Source of the DNA: Thermothielavioides terrestris NRRL 8126
Lineage: Eukaryota; Ascomycota; Sordariomycetes; Sordariales; Chaetomiaceae
DNA length: 64,000 nucleotides
Reading direction: 5' to 3'
Assembly: GCF_000226115.1 (NCBI RefSeq)
Contig: NC_016461.1
Coordinates: 3,534,001 to 3,598,000, forward strand
Shown here: in pieces, positions 53,300 through 64,000 of the stretch
How positions within the stretch are numbered: the first letter of the stretch is position 1
Layout: every line of letters begins with the position of its first letter
The notes under the pieces: generated by a model
What the model saw: only the letters and a program-made list of their open reading frames with translations
Told to the model about the DNA's origin: nothing
Database searches by the model: none
Position numbers and translations under genes: made by a program

Positions 53300-54450
53300 T
53301 AGGATGTTTATAGGGTATTGGTTTAACTATACTATTTTCTAGAGCTTTCTAACTACCTATATAATAGTGGCGACTTCTACTTCTATACTCCTATACTTCC
53401 TTTCTATATTAGAAGTTAGGTAGGATAAGAATATAATAGGCTAGATCTTACTACTTAGGATATCTTAGCTAGGGATATTGGTGCTGTCCTATTCGCTATA
53501 GAGTTAAAAGACGATTGTTTTATATCCTTTGTTGTTTACGTCGAGCTTAATGAATAGTAGCTTATTAGGACGATAATAATATAGGAAGTACTACTTATAT
53601 AGGTGTTTCTATAGTAGCTTAAAGGACTTTAGTTCTATTAGCGTAGACTTAAATTTAACGTTTAAGGTGAATACCTTCCTAGTATTCTTCGACTTAGCGA
53701 TAGGAAGGTCTCCATTTACTCTCCTTTAGGTAAGGAGCTTGGTTTTATAGTCCTATAGAGGCTATACTTTCGCTATATACTATAGGATACCTTTATATAG
53801 CTATCTAGCTATACTAAGGTACTACTTTAAAGTCTTAAAGGTATTAGAGAACTTAAGTTTCTTAAATATAACGATCTTATCGTCTATTTTAGCTACTCTT
53901 TCGCCATTAACTATATAGCTAAGAAGTCTTACTGATAGGTAGGCTATAAAGGATTTTTCTATTGAAATATAAATATATACCTTGTCGAAGATGTTAAAAA
54001 CTATCTCGATATACTTAAGGTACTCCTTTATATTCTTGCTAACGATAATAATATCGTTGATATAGATATATATAAAGTGCTTATACTTATAGAATAAATG
54101 GTTTATAAAGCGCTATATAAAAGTTAGTAAGTTTTTAAATCTCATTAGTATAACGTTTAAGCATTCTAAACCTCTAGGACTAATAACTACTATATAGTTA
54201 TAATGTTCTTCTACAACTAGAAGCTAGAAAAAGAATCTAGAGGCGTTGAATACTATAAAGATTATATTACCTATTATTATATTTATAATGTCGTTTTAGT
54301 TAGGTAATAGGTATATATCTAGTACTACTAACGTATTTAAAGGCTAGAGGTCTACTATAGCTCTGCCTTTCGTTTTTCTAGCAACTATATAGTAGACTAC
54401 GAAGACTAGGTAAGTGATAGGGGTTAGCTAGTCTATAAAGTCTATCTTTC
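53300..54450 (-). pseudogene. Reverse transcriptase and RNase H remnants of element Y
   Basis: Minus-strand reading from ~54.4 kb: KTKGRAIVDL, then FQLLVVEEHYNYIVV, then the polymerase box YINDIIIVSKN (~54055). Here the first Asp of YxDD reads Asn, consistent with GAC-to-AAC. Then YLKYIEIVFNIFDKVYI, and an RNase H part (LLFIKLDVNNKGYKT, IIFLSYLTSNIERKYRSIEV, ~53600-53370). Order RT-RH-IN identifies Ty3/gypsy rather than copia. Confidence 0.8.
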
Positions 54451-57400
54451 CTTATATATATAGTTTATTATATTCTTCGTCGACGATCGCTTAGTCTTTA
54501 GCGTTTAGTAGATAAACCTAAATAGGCTTAAGCTAATTCTACTATCCGTCGACAAGTAGAATTCTTATCTTCTAATCCTTTAGTATAGGGACAATGCTAT
54601 AGTTATAGAAAACGTTATACTTGTCTAGTAATACTTTCATTTCTTCTATATATCGTTTGTCTTTACTATAGACGTTTACCTTTACTATTGACTTAATATA
54701 TAGGATGTCGTCTAGTCTCTCGATACTATAGGATAGTATATAGAACTCCTATTTAGTAGGTAGCTTATACTTATCCTTTGCTAATGTCTCTATTATTAGT
54801 TCCTTATCGCTAGGCTCCTATTATATAGTCGTCGTTATCTATATACATTTGTTGTCTATAACATTATCCTAGGTCTATTGTATAAAGTTTTATACTATTG
54901 CTTAGATATCCTCCTCTAGGCTATATTGGAGGAGGTGTCTAATACGCTATCTCTCGACGATAGTGATTAAGTAAACGGTATTATTCTTTACAACGGCTTG
55001 GTATACGCTCTTTATATCTATAATAGCGTCTAGTATACCTTCGATATATAAAGCGAAGTAGAGCTTACGTTTCTAGCTACCTAGATTATTATTATCGATG
55101 TCTATAGGCTTAAACGTAGTCTCGATTAAATGTTCTATTATAGGTACAACTATTATAGTATTTATAGCTTTCACTTTCTAGATTATTCTTTTCCGTTCTA
55201 TATATACTTTTACCTTTATATTGTAAATAGACTAGAAGTAATAGGTAGATGTATTAAGGTTAATCTTTACTCTGTTATAGAGTATAAAGTCAATTTTAAT
55301 CAATAGTTTTACTTTTAAACCTTTAATAATGTCGGCTATTATAGTAAAGTAACTATCTATATTAATATTATAGACGATTCTTCGAATATAGAAGTTAAAC
55401 TTAACTTGCTTCTTGACTTTGGTATAGGCTCTAACGCCTTTAATAAAGTATAGCTTTATATCGATCTAACGTAGGTTCTTAGCCTACTTAGAGATAAACT
55501 CTTTATCAACGAGGTTAGTATTGCTACCTATATCAAAGTAAACCTTAGTACTTAGCTTATTTAGGTTTACACTAATATTGATTATAAGGTATATAGCTTG
55601 CTTGTTCAATACTTTTAGTAGCAATATATATAACTATACTTCTATAATCTATTCTTTAGTTAGTATAAAGTTTATATTCTTACTATTAAGCTCGTCCTTA
55701 TTGTTACTAAGGTTGTACTAATAGTCTATTTAAAGTTATATAGGTTAACATTTATCTTCGTCGCTATTGTCGGCTATATACTCGAAAAGCTTATAATGTA
55801 TTACAAAGACTCTACTATAGGTAGCGTATTGCTAAATCTATAGAAGCTATTATAGTGGTTTATTCTAATTTAGTCTAAGCTAGCGAAAGGTGTAATATAA
55901 GTAGTAAGAACTATTAGCTTCCTCGTTTTCCAATTCCTTATCCTTAGCTTCGGTATTATATTCGTCGATAAGAATATACCTAGTCTTCTCTAATATTTTA
56001 TAGTAAAGGTTAGCGTCTTTGTCGTCTCCTATCACTATGATTTCACTATAGTATAAGAAGGTACTATCTTTGAACTACTTTTTATATATATATATTCGAA
56101 TCTATTAAAGTTGTTAAGGTTAAAATGGTCTTCCCTAGTTGCTATTGTCGCTTTATCTTTAGCTATTGAACGATCTAAGTCCTTCTTTATAATCGTTGAA
56201 TAGTTAATATCCTCTTCTATATCTAGTTATACTATAGAAGTTTCGGTTACTAAATAGTTGTACTTAGTTATTATCTCTATACCAATTGTTTCTAGGTCGT
56301 TAGAGTTTATCTTTATCTCTTCTCTAAGGATTATAATATCCTCTTCTACCTTTTCCTATCTAGAAGGCTCTACTATCCTTTTAGTCGTCTCCTTGTCCTT
56401 CGTCGTTATACTCTATATTTATATTGTTAGCAATAGGACTATAGCTAATAATATAGCCTTTAGCGACGTCCTAGCAAAGCTTGTCTCTAATAATATATAC
56501 TTTAGTGTCGAGAATACTAAGGAACGTATTTATCTCTATAGTTATATCTAGTTTAAGGTATAGCTAATAAAGTTCTAGATAGAGGTAGTTATATAGATAT
56601 ATTAGACGTTGCTCTTCAATAGTATCTCCTTAAATATATATATATTTGAAGTATTCTATAGCGAATTTCTGGACTAGCTTGTCTTTATAGTTGTCCTTCG
56701 TAGTATACTAGTTTTTATTTAGCTATTTCTCTACTTTATATCTCTTAATCTTAAGCTCCTTTTTTAAACGCTTAGTCTATACTTTTATAGATATAGTCAA
56801 TACTACCTTTTCTATAGTAGAGAGCTACTACTTATACTATTATAGCGCTAAGCTTTAAAGTAGAGTCTATATCTCTATATATAAAGTCTCTTCTCTTACT
56901 AAGTAGTATCTAATGACCTAATCTATCTATTTAACCTAAAGGTTAACGTCCCTATAGTATAGCTACTGTTTATTATACTATAGGTCCTAGGGTTCCTTAG
57001 ATTTGTTCTCTATATCTAGCTAGAAGAGACTAGTGTCCTAAATCTTCTATTTCGATATAGATATAGATAGCTATAAGGATATAGTACTTCTATCCTTAGT
57101 TTTAGGCTAGTAGTCTTTTATACCTATAGCCTTATTCGCCTTTTCGATTATAATGTTTAGGTTCTCTATTATTCTAGCTATCTAGGTAAAAAAGTCCTAT
57201 ATAGCAAAAGTAGCCTAGATGTCTATAGCTCTAGTAGCTTGTTTAGAGGGTCTAGCTCCTTGTCTAGAGGGTCTAGCTACTTATCTATATAATAGGCTTA
57301 GTATCTTTTAAAATAGTATAGAGACACTAGAATCGACTAAACTGTCTATATATTCCGTTCTAAGGTTCTAGACGACTATACCTAGTCTAGGAAGCTCAAA

Positions 57401-58404
57401 TAGATACTAGGATAGTTGGCTAGATGTCTATAGCAGTAGTTAGGGAACCTAGTTGAAAGCGCTAATTAGCTAAGCTATTAGAGATAATAAGTCTTCCTCT
57501 TTAAGTTGTTAGTTCTAAAGTAGTAGATCCTACGATCCTTTTAATAGTCTTTAATAGCGTTTACTAAGATTATAGCTATTGACGATATAGGTTTTATATC
57601 TCTATTAAAGAATAGTTGATATATCTTAGGGCTCTAGTTGCTCCTAGAAAATTAGGCTTAGTAGAGTTGTTAGCTAGTTCTTAGTTGGATTATATCTAGT
57701 TCTTACTAATGTTTTTAGCAATATAGCTAGTCCTAATTACTAATCGTTGGTCCCCTAAGGCTTTAGGGTCTCTAATAGTCCTCGACTCTCTAGTACTAAG
57801 GTCTCTAACGTTTCTTAGGTCGAGTCCTTAGTCTCTAAAGTAGTATCTTCGATCCTAGAGTCTAGGATAAGGTTCTTGCTAATAGCTATCTAGACTTTAT
57901 ATCTAATAGTTATAAAGTAGGTGTAAAGAATATAATTGTTAAATATCTAAGAAGGAGGATATTCTACAATGTATAGTATTTCAATGTACTATTAGGTATA
58001 GGCGTCTCCTTCTAGTACCTCTTCAAGTAATATAGTAGCTTCTAAGTATTAGAGTTCTTAAAGGTTGATAACAGTTATCTATTAGACGTTATAGATAATT
58101 TCGAAGTCTTTAATAAACTTAAGTGTCTACTATATATCCCTATAGACGTTGGCGTTTATAAGGCTTAGATCTATCTAGCTTTTAACTCTTTATAAGTACT
58201 TAGTACTAGAATAATAGTAGCTAGGTTGTAAACTAGTTTATTATAAATTATATACTTCGAAACTTGCTTCTTTACAAAGGAGCATTATCTACTTTAGGTA
58301 CTACTCTATACAATTTACTAAACGTAACTTGTAATACTTTCTAAGCTAAGCTTAGCTCCCTTCGAAGGGAAGTAAATAGGTCTAAATTGTTAGTAGGCAC
58401 TACT
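54450..58404 (-). pseudogene. Gag and 5' pol region of element Y
   Basis: About 4 kb between the 5' LTR and the RT. It is RIP-degraded; I could not place gag zinc knuckles or the protease. Its first 2.3 kb (56.1-58.4 kb) matches, in inverted orientation, the internal sequence of element Z at 61.7-64.0 kb. The sequence directly inside the LTR (58380-58404) is a mutated version of the same primer-binding site as in T and Z. Confidence 0.6.
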
Positions 58405-58653
58405 TATTATATATAGATAGTGCTTAGTAACCATTTAATAGTAAACGTATAAGGGTAAGAAAGATCAATGCCTCTTAGCCTCGTTAGCTAATAAGGCGGT
58501 ACTCCTAAACACTAGTATATATTATAAAAGTATATTGATATAGTCTATCTTCCTACGAAGGGGTTCTAGGTAAAGTTCCCTTTTTTAAGGGAACGCTCGT
58601 TACCCCTAACTACAGTGCGATTATAGGTGCCCTTACTATAGTTGTATATAATA
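58405..58653 (-). repeat. 5' LTR of element Y
   Basis: 249 bp, plus-strand ends TATTATATATAG and GTTGTATATAATA (terminal TG and CA both changed to TA). Followed by the duplication AAAGA. Confidence 0.87.
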
Positions 58654-59418
58654 AAAGATCTATTATAGTCTTGTTGTATACTAGCTATAGATCGTTAATC
58701 TTTAATATCTAATAGTAGTATATATTATTAAAGTCGCTTTAGAAGGTAAAACTACTAGGATCTAAGTTATTAGCTTTGCTATTTACTTCTAATATATTAA
58801 TAAGCTTTACTAATTCTACTATAGTTTTTTTAACTTCTTTAATATAGACTTAGTACTTCTAAGTAAATTAGAGTAGATCCTTAGTCAACGTTTATACTAC
58901 TTTTATATCTATTTATAGAGATTTAATAGCATTATTGTTTACAATGACTATATAGCTAGTACCGCTCGCTATATCTATAGCTCTAGCGTTGTTAAATAGG
59001 CAAGCTTAAGCTCTACTAATATTACGTTTATAGAAGGGTTGTCCTCGCCCTTAGGCAAGATATAACGTAATATAAGGATTTTAATCGCTATTAGTATATA
59101 GCTTACTATAACTATACTCGTCTCTTAGAACTCTTTAAAAACTCTTTTAATCATACCTTTAATCCTCTAAATATATAGGTTATATACGAAACTAGTAGGC
59201 TTATCATTAAAATCCTTCTTTAGGACTATACAGTGAAACCTAGCGAATTATATCGCTAGTTTAGCTATATATTCGTCATTATAACCAAAATCTATATATA
59301 TATAAGCAAGTACTTCGCTTATAGTAGCAATATACTTATTTATAGCTTTAGTTAAACGCTAAGAGTACCTATACGATATATAAATTTTCTAAAGCTCTAA
59401 AATATAATATAGTTTTAA
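58654..59418 (-). mobile_element. Element X, right part
   Basis: Starts with the AAAGA duplicate and continues with ~760 bp matching 47907-48690 of Y (ORFX region), i.e. the continuation of X after the Y insertion. Similarity to Y stops at ~59410-59418, where element W begins. Confidence 0.82.
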
Positions 59419-61446
59419 TATAGGGCAAGAGGAACAAGGGGGTTATATAACCTATATATCTATATATATAGATTAGATAAGGGTGCCCTACGCCCTATGT
59501 TATAGACTTTGCAATGCTAGGCCTATTCGGGCAAGCGGTATACATATATATGTTCTGCCCTATAGATATATATTTCTTAGTGTACTACCACCTAGATCTT
59601 CGATCTACTACTATTATAAATCTATATCTTATTATTCTATATATCTATAGCACTTCTCTATATTAAGTGGTAGCTACGACTATAAGATTATTGACCTAAT
59701 TATTTTCTTCTTTTTCGTTATTAATCGACTAGTCTATATAGCAGCTTTGCCGATAGTAGTAGCTAGTTGAACCCCTACTTTCTTTATATAGCAATTTGAC
59801 AAGGTCGATAGCGTTGAAGGCATCTAATCTACTTTGAACGACGGTTTAGTCGAAGAGCCGCAATTGTATAGCAGTTCTACCGATAGCGATTACGATCTTT
59901 AGCTATTAATCGATTAGTCTATATAGTGGCGATCGCCAATAGTATCGCCGATAGTAGTAGCCGATTAACTATCTAGTTCTTCTTATATAGTAGCGATAGC
60001 CAATAGCGATTAGAACGCCCTCTCTAGCCCAACGACGAACCTTTTATTAGGCCTTCGTCAACTATCTATATATTAATAATACGCTTATTCGACCCAACTT
60101 CCTTAGTTTAAACTAAGGCGATAGTTAAAATAGCCGATTATAGCTATAACACTTGTTTTTATACCTCTTTACTAGCTAAGCAACTCTTTGAATACAACGT
60201 TGCTATATCTAAAAAGATCGAGGAGACGTTATATTCCCTATATAAAGGCTTTATTCCTCTAGCTCTAGAGCCACCTACTCCCTAGGAGTATACTTATTGT
60301 AATATCGTTATCGGCTAAGAAGATGATCTCGACGATATTTAACTAAGCGATAAGCTATCTTTTAAAGACGCCTAGAGCGACCCTAAGGAAGCTAAAGATA
60401 TTCTAAACCTCCTAGAGTATATTAAAGTCAACATTAATTGGCCTTTCGTCAAGTAGCTTAGCTAGACCGTCGACGAATATACTACTTTATTTAAGTATAC
60501 TATTACTATAGTTAATCAACTTTAGGCTAATATTGTTGAGATTTGACCTATATTTAATAAGTTAACGAACTTTTATAACTACTTTAAAAACCTACTAAAG
60601 GTTATAGGTTAGCTCTAAATAGCTGTCGCTTAGACTAATAAAGTCGTCTAATAGGTCTAGTATTAAAAAGAGCTCCTTATATAGTATATATATAATATAG
60701 ATAATCGACTAAGTAAGATCAATAATACTATCGTTTAGTTAGCTACTAAGAACTTATTAGCTAATCCTAAGCTAGCTAAGGAGCTTCTACTAGCTACTTC
60801 TATATTGACTATAAAGCCTTAGCTATACGTCTCTTCGATTTAGAGCTATTGCTTAGTAGCAATAGTAGCCTCTCTAATAGAGAGCCTTTATACGCCTTCC
60901 CTAGTCTAACCTACTTAACCTTGTATATAGACTACCTTTCCTATCCCTTTAGAGGGCGTCGATATTAGTATAGCCTATAACCTAGCTATAGGTATACTAC
61001 TAGTATATTAAGCCTATATTATATACTTTAACAATTTGTACTTAGGCAACTAGCACTAGGCTACGTTGCCTCTTAGCGACCTATACTAGGCTAAGTCGCC
61101 TTAGAGCGACCTTCGCTAAGGCGAGCCGCCTCGAGATAGCTAACGCTAGGCTATGTCGCTTCTTAGGTAGCCCCCTAGCGCTAATAGCTATAATCTAAAC
61201 GACCTAAACGACCTAGATAATAGCAATAGTAGATATTGTCTAAGTAACCGCTTAAACAATCGTCTATCTTTCCTACCTCCTCTAAACTATAACTACTAAG
61301 AGTATTCCTATAATACCGCTAGTACTAGAGGTAGCTAATCCGTCTCTACCTTTAAGATTAAGTGCAATAATATTAGTACTTTTAATCTTAGTTATAAAGA
61401 CGCTAACGATATAAGTATCGTTATAGATAGTAAGAATATAATTTTT
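59419..61446 (+). mobile_element. Element W: second LTR family, left part
   Basis: An LTR-like segment of ~247 bp (59419-59665; ends TATAGGG..TATTA, read as RIP-altered TG..CA) is followed by AGTGGTAGCTAC, which resembles the start of a primer-binding site. A plus-strand gag-like frame with stops follows (EETLYSLYKGFIPLALEPP, AKDILNLLEYIKVNINWPF, ITIVNQL). Its last part, ISTFNLSYKDANDISIVID, resembles the module of fungal retroelement gag proteins that precedes a TDGK-type motif. The frame is cut at 61446 by element Z. The right part of W is outside the window. Confidence 0.65.
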
Positions 61447-61696
61447 TGTTATACGCAACTATGACAAGGGCACCTATAACTGTATCGCGGTCAGGGGTGA
61501 CGAGCGTTCCCTTAAAAAAAGGGAACCTTACTTAGAACCCCTTTGTAGAAAGATAGACTACATTAATATACTTTTATAATATATACTAGTGTTCAAGAGT
61601 ACCGCCTTATTAGCTAACGAGGTTGAGAGGCATTGATCTTTCTTACCCTTATACGTTTACCGCTAGATAGTTATCGAGCATCATTAACGTATAACA
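61447..61696 (+). repeat. 5' LTR of element Z
   Basis: 250 bp. The best preserved termini of this LTR family in the window (TGTTATACGCAAC and AACGTATAACA), with intact TG..CA ends. Confidence 0.88.
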
Positions 61697-64000
61697 AGTA
61701 GTACCTACTAATGATTTGAACCTATCCACTTCCTATCGAGGGGAGCTAAGTTCGGATCGGGAGATATTACGAGTTACATTTAGTAAGTTGTATAGAGTAG
61801 TATCTAAGGTAGATAATACTTCTTTATAAGGGAGTAAGCTTCGGAGTATATAATTTATAATGAACTAGTTTATAGCCTAGATACTGTTATTCTAGTACTA
61901 AGCATTTACAAAGAGTTAAAAACTAGATGGATTAAAGCCTTATAAACATTAACGTCTATAGGGACGTATAATAGACACTTAAGTTTATTAAGGACTTCAA
62001 GGTTATCTACAACGTCTAGTAGGTAACTGCTATTAACCCCTAAGAACTCTAATACTTAGAAGCTACTATATTACTCGAAGAGGCACTAGAAGGAGACGTC
62101 TATACCTAATGGTATACTAAAACACTATATATCGTAGAGTATCCTCTCTCTTAGATATTCGACAATTATATTCTTTATATCTACTTTACAACTATTAGGT
62201 ATAAAGTCTAAGTAGCTATTAGTAAGAACCTTATTCTAGACTCTAGGATTAAAGACGTCGCCTTAGAGACTAAGGACTCGACCTAAGAAACGCTAAAGAC
62301 CTTAGTACTAGAGAGTTAGGGACTGTTAGAGACCTTAAAGCCTTAGGAGACTAGCGATTAGCAACTAGGACTAGCTATACTATTAGAAATATTAGTAAGA
62401 ACTAGATATAATCTAATTAAGAACTAGTTAGCAACTCTATTAAGTCTAACCTTCTAAGAGCAACTAGAAACCTAAAATATACTAATTATTCCTTAATAAG
62501 GATATAAAACCTATACTATTAATAGCTATAATCTTAGTAGACGCTACTAAGGACTACTAAGAGGATTATAGGATCCGTTGTCTTAGAACTAATAACCTAA
62601 AGAGGAAGATCTATTATCTTTAATAGCTTAGCTAATTAGTGCTTTCGACTAGGTTCTTTAGCTACTGCTATAGACGCCTAGCTAACTATCCTAGTACCTA
62701 TCTGAGCTTCCTAGACTAGATATAGTTATTTAGAACCTTAGAACGGAATATATAGATAGTTTAGTCGATTCTAGTGTCTCTTTACTATTTTAAGAGATAC
62801 TAAGCCTACTATATAGATAAGTAGCTAGACCCTCTAGACAAAGAGCTAGACTCTCTAAACAAGTAGCTAGAGCTATAGATATCTAGGCCGCTTTTACTAT
62901 ATAGGACTTTCTTACCTAGATAGCTAGAATAATAGAGAACCTAAACATTATAATCGAAAGGGCGAATAGGGCTATAGGTATAGAAGACCATTAGCCTAAA
63001 ACTAAAGACGGAAGTACTATGTCTTTATAACTATCTATATCTATATCGAAATAGAAGATTTAGGACATTAGTCTCTTCTAGCTAGATATAGAGAACGAGT
63101 TTGAAGAACCCTAGGACCTATAGTATAATAAATAGTAGCTATACTATAGGGATATCAACCTTTAAGTTAAATAGATAGATTAGGTCATTAGATATTACTT
63201 AGTAAAAGAAGAGACTCTATATATAGAGATATAGACCCTACTTCGAGGCTTAGCGCTATAATAGTATAAGTAGTAGCTCTCTACTATAGAAAAGGCAATA
63301 CTAACTATATCTATAAAAGTATAGATTAAACATTTAAAAAAGGAGTTTAGTATTAAAAGATATAAAATAGAGAAATAGCTAAACGAAAACCGATATACTA
63401 TAAAGGACAACTATAAAGACAAGCTAGTCTAGAAGTTCACTATAGAATACTTTAAATATATATATATTTAAAGAGATACTACTAAAGAGCAATGTCTAAT
63501 ACGCCTATACAATTACCTCTATCTAAAGCTTTGCTAATTGTACTCTAAACTAGATACAACTATAGAGATAGGCGTATTCCTTAGTATCCTCGATACTAAA
63601 GTATACATTATTAGAGACAAGCTCTACTAGAACACTACTAAGGGCTATATTATTGGCTATAGTCCTATTGCTAATAACGTAGATATAGAGTACAACGACG
63701 AAGGACGAGGAGACAACTAGGAGGATAGTAGAGCCTTCTAGATAGGAAGAGGTAAAAAAGGATATTACGATCCTTAGAGAAGAGATAAGGATAAACCCTA
63801 GCGACCTAGGAACAATTAGTATAGAGATAATAACTAAGTATAGCTATTCGGTGACTAAAACTTCTATAGTACAACTAGATATAGAAGAGGATATCGACTA
63901 TTCAACGATTATAAAGGAGGAGTTAGACCGTTCAATAGCTAGAGAAGAGGCGACAATAGCAACTAGGGAAGACGACTTTAACGACTTTAATAGATTTAAA
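61447..64000 (+). mobile_element. Element Z: plus-strand relative of Y (truncated by window)
   Basis: 5' LTR 61447-61696 (250 bp, TGTTATACGC..CGTATAACA), then a primer-binding site (61697-61722, start AGTAGTACCTACTAATG, a mutated version of that in T), then 2.3 kb of RIP-degraded gag-like plus-strand coding (TLKFIKDFKVIYNV, EATILLEEALEGDVYT, TIRYKV). It is the inverted counterpart of 56.1-58.65 kb in Y. The five bases before the LTR are TTTTT; the matching duplicate would lie beyond the window. Confidence 0.82.

Larger units (their letters stand above)
46878..58653 (-). mobile_element. Element Y: RIP-mutated Ty3/gypsy chromovirus
   Basis: Bounded by two 249-bp LTRs (3' LTR 46878-47126, 5' LTR 58405-58653 on the minus strand) and flanked by the 5-bp duplication AAAGA (46873-46877 and 58654-58658). 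Without the nested element T it is ~10.6 kb, long for a gypsy element. Order from its 5' end: LTR, primer-binding site, gag-like region, RT, RNase H, integrase, chromodomain, an antisense remnant, a long extra frame, LTR. Coding is destroyed by many stops, mostly TAG/TAA where CAG, CAA or TGG would be expected. LTR differences are mainly C/T and G/A transitions. Confidence 0.88.

Noticed and set aside
56258..56551. 97-codon plus-strand frame
   Set aside because: Antisense of the gag region of element Y; its Ile/Ser/Tyr bias comes from RIP composition.
63195..63410. 71-codon minus-strand frame
   Set aside because: Antisense of the gag-like region of element Z; it is the inverted counterpart of the previous frame.
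45837..64000. CRISPR-like or centromeric repeat array
   Set aside because: Repeats here are LTRs at kilobase spacing with retroelement coding between them; there are no short regular direct repeats with spacers.

Overview
The window looks like a chromosome arm of a filamentous ascomycete, most likely Sordariomycetes and perhaps Sordariales. The evidence is short GT..AG introns of about 50-100 nt, GC-rich coding regions, a fungal cytoplasmic dynein heavy chain, a Zn2Cys6 regulator, a PHM7-type DUF221 channel, intron-bearing tRNAs, and a sharply bounded AT-rich block with the CpA-to-TpA signature of repeat-induced point mutation (RIP). The species assignment is inference. All gene models were read by eye from the sequence.

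Layout. 1-2212: gene-free, with a 0.37 kb polypurine tract and a ~0.4 kb inverted-repeat-bounded element holding TTAGGG-like repeats. 2213-5202 (+): CSC1/PHM7-like membrane protein. 5785-7871 (-): DHA2-type MFS exporter. 9018-9263 (+): small orphan protein. 11146-14277 (-): Zn2Cys6 transcription factor. 14278-18232: long gene-poor interval. 18233-19838 (+): senescence/spartin-domain protein. 20500-22986 (+): gamma-tubulin complex component 4. 24260-26146 (+): FAR1-domain protein with a hidden 57-nt intron. 27266-40474 (+): dynein heavy chain (4382 aa, one intron). 41308-42389 (+): histidinol-phosphatase. 42837-43678 (-): two intron-containing tRNA-Arg genes plus a tRNA half. 44411-45259 (-): AcpS-type phosphopantetheinyl transferase. 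45603-45836: 20-bp minisatellite ending exactly at the repeat block.

From 45837 to the end the window is a nested stack of LTR retrotransposons, nearly all heavily RIP-mutated. Boundaries can be read from LTR ends and target-site duplications. An old minus-strand element (X, 45837-46877 and 58654-59418) was split by a related minus-strand Ty3/gypsy chromovirus (Y, 46878-58653, TSD AAAGA). Y was split by a short non-autonomous LTR element (T, 48837-50021, two 281-bp LTRs, TSD AGTTT). X was also interrupted by a different LTR element (W, from about 59419), which is itself interrupted by a plus-strand relative of Y (Z, from 61447 past the window end).

Y carries recognisable RT, RNase H, integrase and chromodomain remnants. 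It also has an unexpected long extra reading frame downstream of pol and an antisense coding remnant. T shares LTR termini and primer-binding site with Y/Z, so it is probably mobilised by that family. Two of the host genes work in the microtubule system (GCP4 nucleates, dynein walks). Otherwise the genes look like unrelated housekeeping neighbours rather than a cluster.
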